This document shows, piece by piece, positions 55,491-63,855 of a stretch of DNA of 64,000 bases. Location of the stretch: contig CAIMFY010000074.1 in the NCBI GenBank assembly GCA_903840415.1, forward strand, positions 62,001-126,000. The letters run 5' to 3'. Under the pieces are notes generated by a model that worked only from the letters and a program-made list of their open reading frames with translations, was not told the DNA's origin and ran no database searches. A program made the translations under genes and the position numbers. Origin of the DNA: an uncultured Opitutia bacterium (GTDB lineage Bacteria; Verrucomicrobiota; Verrucomicrobiia; Opitutales; Opitutaceae). The first letter of the stretch is position 1, and every line of letters starts with the position of its first letter.

Positions 55491-56834
55491 ATGCGGCTCG
55501 ACAAAATCATCGCGCGCAACCGCATCGTCGACTTGCGCAGTCACGATCTTGAGGGGGCGTTGCAGGAGTTGCTGGCGGTTTCCGTCGAGAGTTTTCCGGA
55601 TCTAAAGCCGGAGTCGCTGCTCAAGGGCCTGCTGGCGCGCGAGAGCACGATGACGACTTACCTCGGCTTCGGCGTCGCGCTGCCGCACGTGCGGGTGAAG
55701 ATGAGCCGCCGCTACATCCTCGCCATCGGTCGCAGTCGCACCGGTATCCGTCACGATGGTGCGATGGACGAGGAGCGCGTGCACCTGATTGTCATGCTCA
55801 TCGCGGGAGAAAAGGCGCGCGATTACCTGCAAGTGCTGGCGTCGATCGCGCGGCAGGTGAAAGAGAAGACGCTGGTCGAGAATCTGGTCAACGCCTCCGA
55901 TCTCGACGCGCTGCACGAGTTGCTCGTCGGCGGTTTCGGCGGCATCCGGCCGGTGCAGGCGCAGCAGAATCGGGTCAATCGGCTGATGTTTCGCGAGGCG
56001 GAGCGTGTGGCCAAAGGCGCCGATTGCAGTGCGATCATGGTGTTTGGCGACACGTTCATCGGCGGCATCCAGCGCGACGCGATCGAGTCGAAGCTCAAAA
56101 CAATCCTCGTTACGCGCAATCCGATCGAACCGAGCGGCGAAGGGGAGGAGTTTGCCGAGACGATTCAGGTGCGCTCGTTCTCGAACCAGCGCATGGCGCA
56201 GCTCCGCAGCGCGATCCTCGTGGCGCTCACCCGTGGCGTGATCAAGTTTACTGATCGCATCTGCTGCCTCGATGGGATGACGGGCAGCAACCAGTTCGAC
56301 ACGCTCGTGGTCATCGACATCGAGCGCGAATTCCAGACGCTGCTCACGGGTCAGACCGCGGATTTGCTGCCGGAGGACGTGAAACCCGAGGTGCTCGAGC
56401 GTGTGATCGCGGTGGCGACGGAGCTGGCGGTCGAGGGTCGCGAGGGTCGCCCGGTGGGCTGCCTCTTCGTGATCGGCGACAACGAGAAGGTTGGCACCTT
56501 CACCAAGCCGCTCGTGCTCAACCCCTTTTTCGGCTATAAGGAGGAAGATCGGAATATTTTGAATCCGTTCATGGATGAAACCGTGAAGGAGTTCTCCTCG
56601 ATCGATGGGGCGTTCATTTTGCGCGGCGACGGGGTAGTGGAGTCGGCGGGCAGTCTCATTCAGGCGACCGATGGCGACTATTCGCTGCCGAGCGGCCTGG
56701 GGAGTCGGCATGCGGCGGCGGCGGGTATCAGTGTGGCCGCGAATTGCATCGCCATCGTGGTGTCGTCGAGCACGAGCCAAGTGACGCTCTTTCGGCGCGG
56801 GGTGATGCTGCCCTTGACGGAAAAGCGCCGTTGA
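55491..56834 (+). CDS. Diadenylate cyclase fused to PTS EIIA and PK_C-like domains
   Basis: A 447-residue protein with three parts. Residues 1-150 resemble a PTS EIIA type-2 (fructose/nitrogen) domain with the phosphorylatable His66 in GVALPHVRV. Residues about 155-300 look like the pyruvate-kinase C-terminal (PK_C) fold (ADCSAIMVFGDTFIGG, KTILVTRNP). Residues about 310-447 are a DisA_N/DAC domain with DGA at 372-374 and GLGSRHAAAAGIS (Arg406, His407). PK_C-DAC is the archaeal DacZ layout, where the RHR motif also lacks the second Arg. Expected to make c-di-AMP from two ATP, perhaps tuned by PTS phosphorylation. No membrane span. Confidence 0.85.
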   Translation: MRLDKIIARNRIVDLRSHDLEGALQELLAVSVESFPDLKPESLLKGLLARESTMTTYLGFGVALPHVRVKMSRRYILAIGRSRTGIRHDGAMDEERVHLIVMLIAGEKARDYLQVLASIARQVKEKTLVENLVNASDLDALHELLVGGFGGIRPVQAQQNRVNRLMFREAERVAKGADCSAIMVFGDTFIGGIQRDAIESKLKTILVTRNPIEPSGEGEEFAETIQVRSFSNQRMAQLRSAILVALTRGVIKFTDRICCLDGMTGSNQFDTLVVIDIEREFQTLLTGQTADLLPEDVKPEVLERVIAVATELAVEGREGRPVGCLFVIGDNEKVGTFTKPLVLNPFFGYKEEDRNILNPFMDETVKEFSSIDGAFILRGDGVVESAGSLIQATDGDYSLPSGLGSRHAAAAGISVAANCIAIVVSSSTSQVTLFRRGVMLPLTEKRR

Positions 56835-56907
56835 GGCGCCGGAAGCACTTTGGGGTTGCACCGGCCCCGGGCGGCCTTTCTTCTGACCGTTCAACTATTT
56901 TACCACC

Positions 56908-57072
56908 ATGCAAGAACTCGTCACCTTGGAGTGCACAGAAGCCAAAAAAGAGGGCAAACCCGTCTCGCGTTACCTCACGTTTCGCAACAAGAAGACCGTG
57001 ACGGAGCGCATCGAGAAGAAGAAATATAACCCGCATCTTAAGCGCCACACCCTGCACAAGGAGATAAAGTAA
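56908..57072 (+). CDS. rpmG: 50S ribosomal protein L33
   Basis: A 54-residue bL33: [19 protein letters not shown], then [20 protein letters not shown] and HTLHKEIK. One cysteine (Cys9) remains; the other zinc-ligand positions are absent, so it is a zinc-free form. It starts 73 bases after the DAC fusion gene and ends just before a terminator. Confidence 0.93.
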   Translation: MQELVTLECTEAKKEGKPVSRYLTFRNKKTVTERIEKKKYNPHLKRHTLHKEIK

Positions 57073-57111
57073 ATCTCCGTCAGGGGTCGCTTCCGCGACG
57101 TTAGCGACTCC

Positions 57112-57138
57112 AAGCCGGATTTCCGTCCGGCTTTTTTC
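57112..57138 (+). terminator. Rho-independent terminator after rpmG
   Basis: aagccgga pairs with tccggctt around a short loop and is followed by a run of T (ctttttt). It lies 40 bases after the rpmG stop. Confidence 0.85.
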
Positions 57139-57155
57139 GTGGGCGCGCCCAGGCG

Positions 57156-57437
57156 TTACCCGCTTTTCTTCTCCAAAGTTGCCGTGGCAAACGGCGTCGT
57201 GGAACCGACCGGATTGTGGGCCGCCTGCTGCTGCCGGCGCGCCGCCCGCCAGCTCTCGCGGTGCTTGCGGATCCAGTCGAGGAGCGCGCGTTCAAAGCCG
57301 ATGTCGTAGCCGAGCCGCTCCGACTCAAGCCACTTGTGCTTCAGGATTTCCTCCCGCTCGGCCAGAAACTCCTGGTAGAGGCTGGATTGTTTGACGAATT
57401 CGCGAGAGGTCGCGGGCTCTTGAGCAGGAGAAGTCAT
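57156..57437 (-). CDS. Small conserved-looking hypothetical protein
   Basis: A 93-residue protein, mostly helical, with SLYQEFLAEREEILKHKWLES (in part) and GYDIGFERALLDWIRKHRESW, patterns suggesting real conservation. No signal peptide or membrane segment. ATGs at 57437 and 57446 are both possible; the former is used. Oriented toward the rpmG terminator and downstream of mrp. Function not assigned. Confidence 0.65.
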   Translation of the reverse strand: MTSPAQEPATSREFVKQSSLYQEFLAEREEILKHKWLESERLGYDIGFERALLDWIRKHRESWRAARRQQQAAHNPVGSTTPFATATLEKKSG

Positions 57438-57514
57438 GCAGATCATTCAGAAGCGGCGGACTCAGATGAGAGCGACCATGCGGGCGCTGTCAATGCCTGC
57501 AATTTTCCCAATTG

Positions 57515-58600
57515 TTACAATGGTTTCGCTGTGGGCTTGACCAGCCGCGCCAACAACTCTTCGGCGATCTCGCGGAACGCGGTGGCGGCGGCGCCCTGAG
57601 GTTCACCGACGACCACGGGCACGCCAGAGTCACCACCTTCGCGAATCGCCGGAATGAGCGGCACTTGTCCGAGGAGCGTCGTGCCCAGCTTTTCCGCAGT
57701 GATCAGACCGCCGCCCGAGCCGAAGAGCGCATGTTTGTTGCCGGCGGGGTCGATGAAGAAACTCATGTTTTCCGCGACGCCCAGCAGCGGCACATTGACC
57801 TTCTGAAACATCAGGCCGCCCTTGCGCGCGACGTTAGTCGCGGCGGGCTGCGGAGTGGTGACAATTACCGCGCCGTCGAGCGGCAGCGTTTGCACGAGCG
57901 AAAGCTGGGCGTCGCCGGTGCCCGGCGGCAAGTCGACAAGCAATACGTCGAGCTCACCCCAGCGGACGTTTTGCACGAACTGCTGAATCGTCTTCATGAT
58001 CATCGGGCCGCGCCAGACGACGGGAGTGTTGTCGTCGACGATGAATCCCATGCTCATCACCTTCACACCGTGACGCTCCATCGGCACGAGCGTTTCGCCA
58101 TCCACCTCGGGTCGGGCTCCATGCAATCCGATCATCAGTGGCACACTCGGCCCGTAAATATCGCAGTCCATCAAGCCCACGCGTCCGGGTCGGCCCTGAA
58201 ACTCGAACACCTGGGCCAGTGCGCAGGCGAGATTTACGGCGAAGGTGCTCTTGCCCACGCCACCCTTGCCCGACGCGATCGCGACGGCGAACTTGATCGC
58301 TTTCGGAGCGCCGTCGTTGCCGGCGAGATTGGCGCCATTGGCCGGGGCGGCGGCCTTGACCGGTGCCACCGAGATTTCCACGAGCGTCTCTTTCACGCCC
58401 GGAATCGCCCGCAGGCATTTTTCAACTTCGCCTTTCAGGTGGAGCGGGATTTTGGGATCGTTGGTGGTGAGGGCGAGCGAGACTTTCGCCACGCCGTCCA
58501 GCAGGCCGGCCGTCCGCACGAGCCCGAACGACACGATGTCGCGGCTGAACCCGGGATACTTCACTTGCTTGAGGTGCTCTTTGATTGCGTCGGTCGTCAC
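57515..58600 (-). CDS. mrp: Mrp/NBP35-type iron-sulfur carrier ATPase
   Basis: A P-loop ATPase involved in assembling or delivering Fe-S clusters. The 361-residue product has an N-terminal MIP18/DUF59 domain (about 1-85, KYPGFSRDIVSFGLV) and the Mrp ATPase domain with the deviant Walker A ASGKGGVGKST, GLMDCDIYGPS, DVLLVDLPPGTGD and GVAENMSFF. The start is taken as GTG at 58600 (TTDAIKEHLKQ), where the DUF59 domain begins; a 40-codon upstream extension is not family-like. Divergent from tolB. Confidence 0.92.
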   Translation of the reverse strand: MTTDAIKEHLKQVKYPGFSRDIVSFGLVRTAGLLDGVAKVSLALTTNDPKIPLHLKGEVEKCLRAIPGVKETLVEISVAPVKAAAPANGANLAGNDGAPKAIKFAVAIASGKGGVGKSTFAVNLACALAQVFEFQGRPGRVGLMDCDIYGPSVPLMIGLHGARPEVDGETLVPMERHGVKVMSMGFIVDDNTPVVWRGPMIMKTIQQFVQNVRWGELDVLLVDLPPGTGDAQLSLVQTLPLDGAVIVTTPQPAATNVARKGGLMFQKVNVPLLGVAENMSFFIDPAGNKHALFGSGGGLITAEKLGTTLLGQVPLIPAIREGGDSGVPVVVGEPQGAAATAFREIAEELLARLVKPTAKPL

Positions 58601-58713
58601 GTGATTTGGAGGAGAAATTGGAAAAAGGGGAAAATTCGATTGTGAGCAAATAAGAGTTGTTATGCCGCGCCTCCGCGCAAATAGAAATGCGCACCGCTCA
58701 CCCGTCGCCACCC

Positions 58714-59904
58714 ATGCCAACTTTTTTTCGCTTCCTTTTGATCGCTGTCGTCTTGGCCGCGCCCGCCGCCTTCGCGCAGCGCAAGATCGGCGATGTCACC
58801 ATCAACGTCGATAAACACCAGATCCCGGTGCACGTGAGCGGCTCGACTCCCGAGCTCGACGCGCTGGCGCGGCTGGCGTTCGGCGCCCACGGCCGCTACC
58901 GGCTAGTGCCAAGCGGCGGCGACTACGACATCCGCTTCTCTCCGATCACCGGCACGCAGGTGCAGGTCGACATCAGCAAGGGCCTGACCGCGGCGCCCGT
59001 GGTCTCCGAAATCGCGACCGGCACGAATCTCCATCACGCACTCTACCGCGCGGCTGACATCGCCGTGGAAAAAACCAACGGCCTAGGACTGCGCGGTTTC
59101 TTCACGGCGAAGCTGGCGTTCATTGGTGAGAGCACCGGCAAGAAGGAAGTCTACACCTCCGATCTTTTTTTCAGCCCGGGCAGCGTGTCAAAAATCACGT
59201 CGGACAACGCCCTCGCGCTTTCGCCCCGCTGGTCGCCCGACGGCGCCAAAGTGATCTACACGAGTTACCTCAAGGGCTTCCCGGATATTTACGAAATCGA
59301 CCTCGCGAGCCGGCAGCGCACGACGTTTGTGAGTTTCCGCGGCACCAATATGAGCGCGCGGTTCAGTCCGAATGGTGCGCAGATCGCGATGGTGCTGACC
59401 GGCGAGGGCAACACGGAAATTTACGTGAGCAATGTGCAGGGTCGCCAGGTCGCACGCCGCACGCGGTCCGACGCTGTGAAATCTTCGCCATGCTTTTCGC
59501 CGGACGGCTCGCGCCTCGTGTTCGCGATGGAGCCCGGCCCACAGCTCTACGTGATGCCGGCCGCCGGCGGCTCGCCGCAGCGTCTCACGACCGGTTTCTC
59601 CTACGCCGCCGAACCCGACTGGAGCCGCGCCAACCCGAACAAGATCGTCTGCACCGTCAAAGTCCCCGGCCATTACCAGATCGCGGTCTACGATCTATCG
59701 AAAGGCTCGGCGTTGGTCGTCCCGACTGCGGATTTTGACGCGATCGAGCCGAGCTGGCTCGCTGACGGCCGCCACATCGTCTACACCGCGCGTGATCGCA
59801 GCTCGAGTGTGCTTTGCATCCTCGACACCGAGTCCGGCCAAAGCCGACGCATCTCGGCGCCGAGTCTGGGTCCGACGATGGGCGCGAGTGTGTGGACGCC
59901 GTGA
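58714..59904 (+). CDS. tolB: TolB-like periplasmic beta-propeller protein
   Basis: A 396-residue secreted protein with a signal peptide (FFRFLLIAVVLAAPAAFA). An N-terminal alpha/beta domain is followed by a six-bladed WD40-like propeller with repeated SPDG and LVFAMEPG-type strands (SPRWSPDGAKVIYTS, SARFSPNGAQIAMVL, SPCFSPDGSRLVF). This is the TolB architecture of the Tol-Pal system. pal, tolA, tolQ and tolR are not adjacent, so the symbol marks the family. ATG 58714 is used; one at 58687 would extend before the signal peptide. Confidence 0.82.
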   Translation: MPTFFRFLLIAVVLAAPAAFAQRKIGDVTINVDKHQIPVHVSGSTPELDALARLAFGAHGRYRLVPSGGDYDIRFSPITGTQVQVDISKGLTAAPVVSEIATGTNLHHALYRAADIAVEKTNGLGLRGFFTAKLAFIGESTGKKEVYTSDLFFSPGSVSKITSDNALALSPRWSPDGAKVIYTSYLKGFPDIYEIDLASRQRTTFVSFRGTNMSARFSPNGAQIAMVLTGEGNTEIYVSNVQGRQVARRTRSDAVKSSPCFSPDGSRLVFAMEPGPQLYVMPAAGGSPQRLTTGFSYAAEPDWSRANPNKIVCTVKVPGHYQIAVYDLSKGSALVVPTADFDAIEPSWLADGRHIVYTARDRSSSVLCILDTESGQSRRISAPSLGPTMGASVWTP

Positions 59905-59913
59905 GGAAATAAA

Positions 59914-59938
59914 AAGCCGCACCTCGCGGGTGCGGCTT
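59914..59938 (-). terminator. Terminator after sodA (possibly bidirectional)
   Basis: aagccgcacc pairs with ggtgcggctt around tcgc-type loop bases. On the minus strand it is followed by TTTTTATT, so it mainly ends sodA; it also lies 9 bases after the tolB stop. Confidence 0.8.
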
Positions 59939-59965
59939 CGGTCCGAATTATTCTGGTGGGCCTAT

Positions 59966-60598
59966 TTACGCGATCGCGGCCGCGTAATTGGCCTCGACGG
60001 CTTTCCAGTTTACGATGCTCCAAAACGCCGCGATGTAGTCGGGGCGGCGGTTCTGGTAGTTGAGATAGTAGGCGTGTTCCCAAACATCGAGTCCGAGGAT
60101 GGGTTTGCCCTCGATGCCGGCGACCGCCTTGCCCATGAGCGGGCTGTCCTGATTAGCGGTCGATCCGACGGCGAGTTTCTTGTCGGCACCGACGTAGAGC
60201 CACGCCCAGCCGGAGCCGAAACGCGTTGCTCCGGCCTTGGCGAAGTCTTCCCGGAACTTGGCGAGACCACCGAGCTGGGAGTCGACGGCGGCGGCGAGCG
60301 CACCGGTCGGCGCATCCTGATCGTGGGGCGCCATAACCGTCCAGAAAAACGAGTGGTTCGAGTGACCGCCGGCGTTATTGCGCACACCGCCGCGAATCGC
60401 CTCGGGCACTTTCGAAAGATCGGCGATTAGCGTGTTTACGTCGAGCGCCGCGAGGGCGGGATGATCCTTGAGGAGATTGTTGGCGTTGGTGATATAGGCT
60501 TGGTGGTGCTTGCCGTGATGGATTTCCATCGTGCGCGCATCGATGTGCGGTTCGAGGGCGTTGAGGGCGTAGGGCAGTTTCGGGAGTTCGTAGGCCAT
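59966..60598 (-). CDS. sodA: Superoxide dismutase (Mn/Fe family)
   Basis: Dismutates superoxide in the cytoplasm. The 210-residue product has the four metal ligands His27, His82, Asp171 and His175 ([30 protein letters not shown]). Gln150 in ANQDSPL sits where Mn-type enzymes place their active-site Gln, favouring Mn, though cambialistic use is possible. Family length. The ATG is at 60598; convergent with tolB. Confidence 0.95.
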   Translation of the reverse strand: MAYELPKLPYALNALEPHIDARTMEIHHGKHHQAYITNANNLLKDHPALAALDVNTLIADLSKVPEAIRGGVRNNAGGHSNHSFFWTVMAPHDQDAPTGALAAAVDSQLGGLAKFREDFAKAGATRFGSGWAWLYVGADKKLAVGSTANQDSPLMGKAVAGIEGKPILGLDVWEHAYYLNYQNRRPDYIAAFWSIVNWKAVEANYAAAIA

Positions 60599-60724
60599 GG
60601 CAGTGATGTGGTTTTCGGGTTGGAAGGAAACGCGTGGGAGGCTGCAACCTATGCACCGGTCAGCGCTTGCGTCAACTTTCGGGTGTGTCTTGCGGGTGAG
60701 GTCTTCACCTACTCCTCGCGAGTT

Positions 60725-60791
60725 GTAGGAGCCTGTTTGCAGTCGATGGGACGCTTCATGCGCAACGAATCGCCTGCAAGCAGGCGCCTAC
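60725..60791. repeat. REP-like inverted repeat at the tadA 3' end
   Basis: A 22-base arm (60725-60746, gtaggagcctgtttgcag...) matches the complement of 60770-60791 at 19 of 22 positions, around a 23-base loop. It resembles bacterial repetitive extragenic palindromes of the type gtagg.gcctg.ttgcag.cga. The right arm contains the tadA stop codon (60788-60790). Confidence 0.65.
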
Positions 60792-61309
60792 ATTTCATCA
60801 GCGCGCCGCTTCAGTTGGAAAAATTTCTGGAGCAACTCTCGGCACTCGCTTTCAAGCACGCCGCCGGCGGTAAGCTCGACGTGATGATTCACCCGCGGCA
60901 GATCGTTGAGATTCGTCGCACCGCCGAGACAGCCCATCTTCGGATCGGGCACGGCATAGCAGACACGTTTCACGCGCGACATCAGCATTGCGCCCGAGCA
61001 CATCGGGCACGGTTCCTTGGTCACATAGACCGTCGCGCTCTCCAGTCGCCAGTTGCCGAGCTTGGCGGCCGCCTGAGTGATCGCGAGCATCTCGGCGTGA
61101 GCCGTTGGGTCGTGCGCGCCCTCGACCGTGTTGTGCGCCGCCGCGACGACCTCGCCACCGATTTCGATCACCGTGCCGACGGGCACTTCATCCGCGCGCC
61201 ATGCGTCGATGGCTTGGTTGTAGGCGAGGCTCATGAAGAACGCGTCGTCGCGCACGAGTTGCGACGGAAAGCGTTTTTCGAACGGGCAGGGCAGGGGCGA
61301 ATCAGGCAT
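60788..61309 (-). CDS. tadA: tRNA adenosine deaminase TadA-like protein
   Basis: A zinc deaminase that probably converts A34 to inosine in tRNA-Arg. The 173-residue product has HAE (71-73) and PCPMC (Cys101, Cys104), plus VPVGTVIEIGGEVVAAAHN and the C-terminal GVLESECRELLQKFF typical of TadA. An N-terminal extension of about 20 residues precedes the core. The ATG at 61309 is chosen. A guanine-deaminase-type role is a less likely alternative. The stop codon lies inside a REP-like repeat. Confidence 0.85.
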   Translation of the reverse strand: MPDSPLPCPFEKRFPSQLVRDDAFFMSLAYNQAIDAWRADEVPVGTVIEIGGEVVAAAHNTVEGAHDPTAHAEMLAITQAAAKLGNWRLESATVYVTKEPCPMCSGAMLMSRVKRVCYAVPDPKMGCLGGATNLNDLPRVNHHVELTAGGVLESECRELLQKFFQLKRRADEM

Positions 61310-61381
61310 GGGACGGCGTTTACCGAGGGAGGTGTTGATTGGAAACCGAACTTTTCTGGCGCCTAACTGCCTGAGCACTAT

Positions 61382-61504
61382 TCAAATCCTCGCTACCACA
61401 AACACGATGGCTCCACCCACGACCATCGCCGCCAAGGCCCCAAACATAAATTTTATGGCGCGACGATACCGATACTCCTGTGCCGGAGGTTCCACGGATT
61501 TCAT
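61382..61504 (-). CDS. Putative 40-residue single-span membrane protein
   Basis: A minus-strand ATG at 61504 opens a 41-codon frame. It has a charged N-terminus (QEYRYRRAIKF) and one hydrophobic helix (FGALAAMVVGGAIVFVVARI), a standard small membrane-protein pattern with positive-inside charges. It is 72 bases upstream of tadA on the same strand. No ribosome-binding site or homologue is evident, so it may be chance. Confidence 0.4.
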   Translation of the reverse strand: MKSVEPPAQEYRYRRAIKFMFGALAAMVVGGAIVFVVARI

Positions 61505-61654
61505 GACGTCAATTGTCACATATCATCCGGCGATTCAACAAGCTTTCCGAGGGAAACCTTGACTAGAGCGGGGCGGATCTGCCTTACAAGGTGCTTCTTT
61601 TGACGACTGCACCTATGACTCTTCGACTCGCGTCCCAACTCCGCGTTCACCACC

Positions 61655-61915
61655 ATGGCTGACGGCAACGCGATTGAAGTGGAGGGCAAGGTCATCGCCG
61701 TGCTCCCCGGCACGATGTTCAAGGTGCAGCTGTCCAACGGCCACGTCGTGCTCGCACACATCTCCGGCAAGCTCCGGAAAAATTTCATCAAGATCGCCGC
61801 GGGCGACATGGTGAAAATGGAAATGAGCCCCTACGATCTCGAGAAGGCGCGCATCACGTTCCGCATGAAAGAGGCGACGACTTACGTGCCGCCGCCACGC
61901 CGCCGGCAATACTGA
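61655..61915 (+). CDS. infA: Translation initiation factor IF-1
   Basis: An 86-residue OB-fold factor that binds the 30S A site during initiation. [23 protein letters not shown] (in part), [15 protein letters not shown] and [20 protein letters not shown] are the standard IF-1 strands. A C-terminal tail ([10 protein letters not shown]) extends about 14 residues beyond enteric IF-1. A terminator follows. Confidence 0.96.
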   Translation: MADGNAIEVEGKVIAVLPGTMFKVQLSNGHVVLAHISGKLRKNFIKIAAGDMVKMEMSPYDLEKARITFRMKEATTYVPPPRRRQY

Positions 61916-61942
61916 GCGCCGCATCGCCGCGCATTTGAGATC

Positions 61943-61974
61943 GACGCCGCCGTCTGTGCGGCGTCTTTTGTTTT
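61943..61974 (+). terminator. Rho-independent terminator after infA
   Basis: gacgccgc pairs perfectly with gcggcgtc around cgtctgt and is followed by ttttgtttt, ending 6 bases before the recombinase ATG. Confidence 0.85.
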
Positions 61975-61979
61975 CCGCC

Positions 61980-62909
61980 ATGCGGGTCGATCACAGCCAG
62001 GCGCCGGAGGTCTTCGCCACCGATATTGAATCATTCCTCAGCTACATCAGCCTCGAACGCGGGCTGTCGAAAAACACCGTCGCCGCCTACCGCCGCGACC
62101 TCGATCAGGCGGCGCAGTTTTTGAAACGCCGCGGTGTGGCCGACTGGCGCGCCGTCTCGGCGGCGCAGGCGGCGGAGTGGACCTACTCGCTGACAAGCGA
62201 TCGCTACACGGCGACCAGCCTCGCACGAAAACTCACCGCGTTGCGGATGCTCGCACGCCATCTCGTTCGCGAAAAGGTCCGCGCTGACGATTTCACCGCG
62301 CTCCTTACCGGCCCAAAGCTTGCGCGCAAAATTCCCGGCACGCTCAACGAGACCGAAGTCGCCCGTCTCCTCGCTGCGCCGACTGGCGGCGATCCGCGGG
62401 CGCTGCGCGATCGGGCGCTGCTGGAGCTGTTTTATTCGAGCGGCCTGCGCGTGTCCGAACTCGCCGGCCTCATGCTTCAGCAAGTCGATCTCGAGAATAA
62501 TTTTCTCCGCGTTTTCGGCAAAGGCTCGAAGGAGCGCGTCGTGCCGATCGGCGGGCGGGCGCGCGATGCGCTCGCGACTTACCTGACGTCGGGCCGGCCA
62601 CATCTCGTGAAGCCGAAGACCGGCAGTCAGTTCTTCCTGAACAACCGCGGCACGGCGCTTTCGCGCGTGATGCTCTGGATGCTCGTGAAGAAATACGCTC
62701 AGCGTGCCGGTCTCACGAAAAACGTGAAGCCGCACGGCTTGCGCCATTCGTTCGCCACGCACCTGCTTACCGGCGGCGCCGACCTCCGCGCGATTCAGGA
62801 AATGCTGGGCCACGCAAGCATCTCGACGACGCAAATTTACACCGCGGTTGAGCCCCAACGGCTCGTTGATCACCACGCCAAGTTTCACCCGCGCAATCGG
62901 GAGAAATAG
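61980..62909 (+). CDS. Tyrosine recombinase XerC/XerD
   Basis: A 309-residue site-specific recombinase, probably resolving chromosome dimers at dif. The N-terminal SAM-like core-binding domain (about 15-105, FLSYISLERGLSKNTVAAYRRDL in part) is followed by the catalytic domain with Arg near 156 (SGLRVSEL), Lys in GKGSKERVVPIG, HGLRHSFATHLL, GHASISTTQIYT and Tyr near 286. All catalytic residues are present. The ATG at 61980 is used. XerC and XerD cannot be separated here. No dif-like site was found nearby. An infA terminator lies directly upstream, so its promoter must overlap or follow that hairpin. Confidence 0.88.
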   Translation: MRVDHSQAPEVFATDIESFLSYISLERGLSKNTVAAYRRDLDQAAQFLKRRGVADWRAVSAAQAAEWTYSLTSDRYTATSLARKLTALRMLARHLVREKVRADDFTALLTGPKLARKIPGTLNETEVARLLAAPTGGDPRALRDRALLELFYSSGLRVSELAGLMLQQVDLENNFLRVFGKGSKERVVPIGGRARDALATYLTSGRPHLVKPKTGSQFFLNNRGTALSRVMLWMLVKKYAQRAGLTKNVKPHGLRHSFATHLLTGGADLRAIQEMLGHASISTTQIYTAVEPQRLVDHHAKFHPRNREK

Positions 62910-62987
62910 CGGGTCTGCCCGAAGCAGCCTTGTGACCGACTATTTCCTTCCAATCTTTGGGCAGTTAGGAATGTTCGCTGGTGCGCC

Positions 62988-63839
62988 ATGGCCATCGAGA
63001 CGATCATTTATGTGACGAACATCCTGATCGGAGGGATTCTCGCGAGTTTGATGACGCACCACTGGCTGCGGCAGGAACACTCGGAGCGGGTGCGCTACTG
63101 GATGCTGGCGACTTGGGTGATGACGGTGGCCGACGTGCTATTCGCGATGCGGCCGGTCGTGCCGTATTGGTTCGCTCGGGTCGTGCCGACACTGTTTGTC
63201 ACGGTGGGTCACGGCGTCCTGTTGCTGGGTGCGCAAAAAACGGCCGACGTCCCGCGTCGATGGAAACTCGTGCTCGGCGCGATTGGCCTGCATGCGGCGG
63301 GCCTCATTTTGTTTCTCGCGATCGGGCGGTCGTCTAACTGGCGCATGGTCTTCAACGGACTGATTTGGGCCTCGCTCTCGCTGGCGTCGTCGTGGTGCTT
63401 CCGCCGCGCCGCGCCGGTTTTTTGGCGACCGTTGCTGGGTCCGGCCAACGTCTTCTTGGCTCACGGCCTCTTTCACTGCCTGCGTGTTTCTTCGGCCGTG
63501 CTGTTTGAGATGCTCGGCTGGACGGAAGCGTCCGTGTGGCTGCAGACAGTCGGCGATCTCGAAGTGAGCCTCTTCATGGTGGCGCTGTTTGTCAGTCTGC
63601 TCGTTGCGCACCTGCAACTGCGCAACGAGGAACTGGCGCGCGCGCTCGCCGAGGTGCAGACGCTCTCGGGCCTGCTGCCGATTTGCGCGTGGTGCAAAAA
63701 AATCCGCGACGACGACGGTTACTGGCAGAAACTCGAAGACTACTTCCAATCGCATAGCCAAATCAAATTCACCCACGGCATCTGCGCGGACTGCTACCAA
63801 GAGCAGACTGGGCGGCGTCCCTCGGCAAAGTCAGTCTAA
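62988..63839 (+). CDS. Membrane protein with C-terminal cysteine-rich sensor-like tail
   Basis: A 283-residue protein with about seven membrane spans in residues 1-215, a linker helix, and a C-terminal 60-residue segment: LLPICAWCKKIRDDDGYW, then FTHGICADCYQE. That CxxC...CxxC segment is common at the ends of bacterial PAS or GAF signalling proteins, usually attached to kinases. Here no kinase, cyclase or receiver domain follows. The 7-span front may be a sensor. Function unknown. The nearest gene upstream is a Xer recombinase, 78 bases away. Confidence 0.75.
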   Translation: MAIETIIYVTNILIGGILASLMTHHWLRQEHSERVRYWMLATWVMTVADVLFAMRPVVPYWFARVVPTLFVTVGHGVLLLGAQKTADVPRRWKLVLGAIGLHAAGLILFLAIGRSSNWRMVFNGLIWASLSLASSWCFRRAAPVFWRPLLGPANVFLAHGLFHCLRVSSAVLFEMLGWTEASVWLQTVGDLEVSLFMVALFVSLLVAHLQLRNEELARALAEVQTLSGLLPICAWCKKIRDDDGYWQKLEDYFQSHSQIKFTHGICADCYQEQTGRRPSAKSV

Positions 63840-63855
63840 CTGGCGGAGCGACTCG

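Noticed and set aside
55602-56894. 430-codon minus-strand ORF
   Set aside because: Antisense to the diadenylate cyclase fusion; His/Arg-rich shadow.
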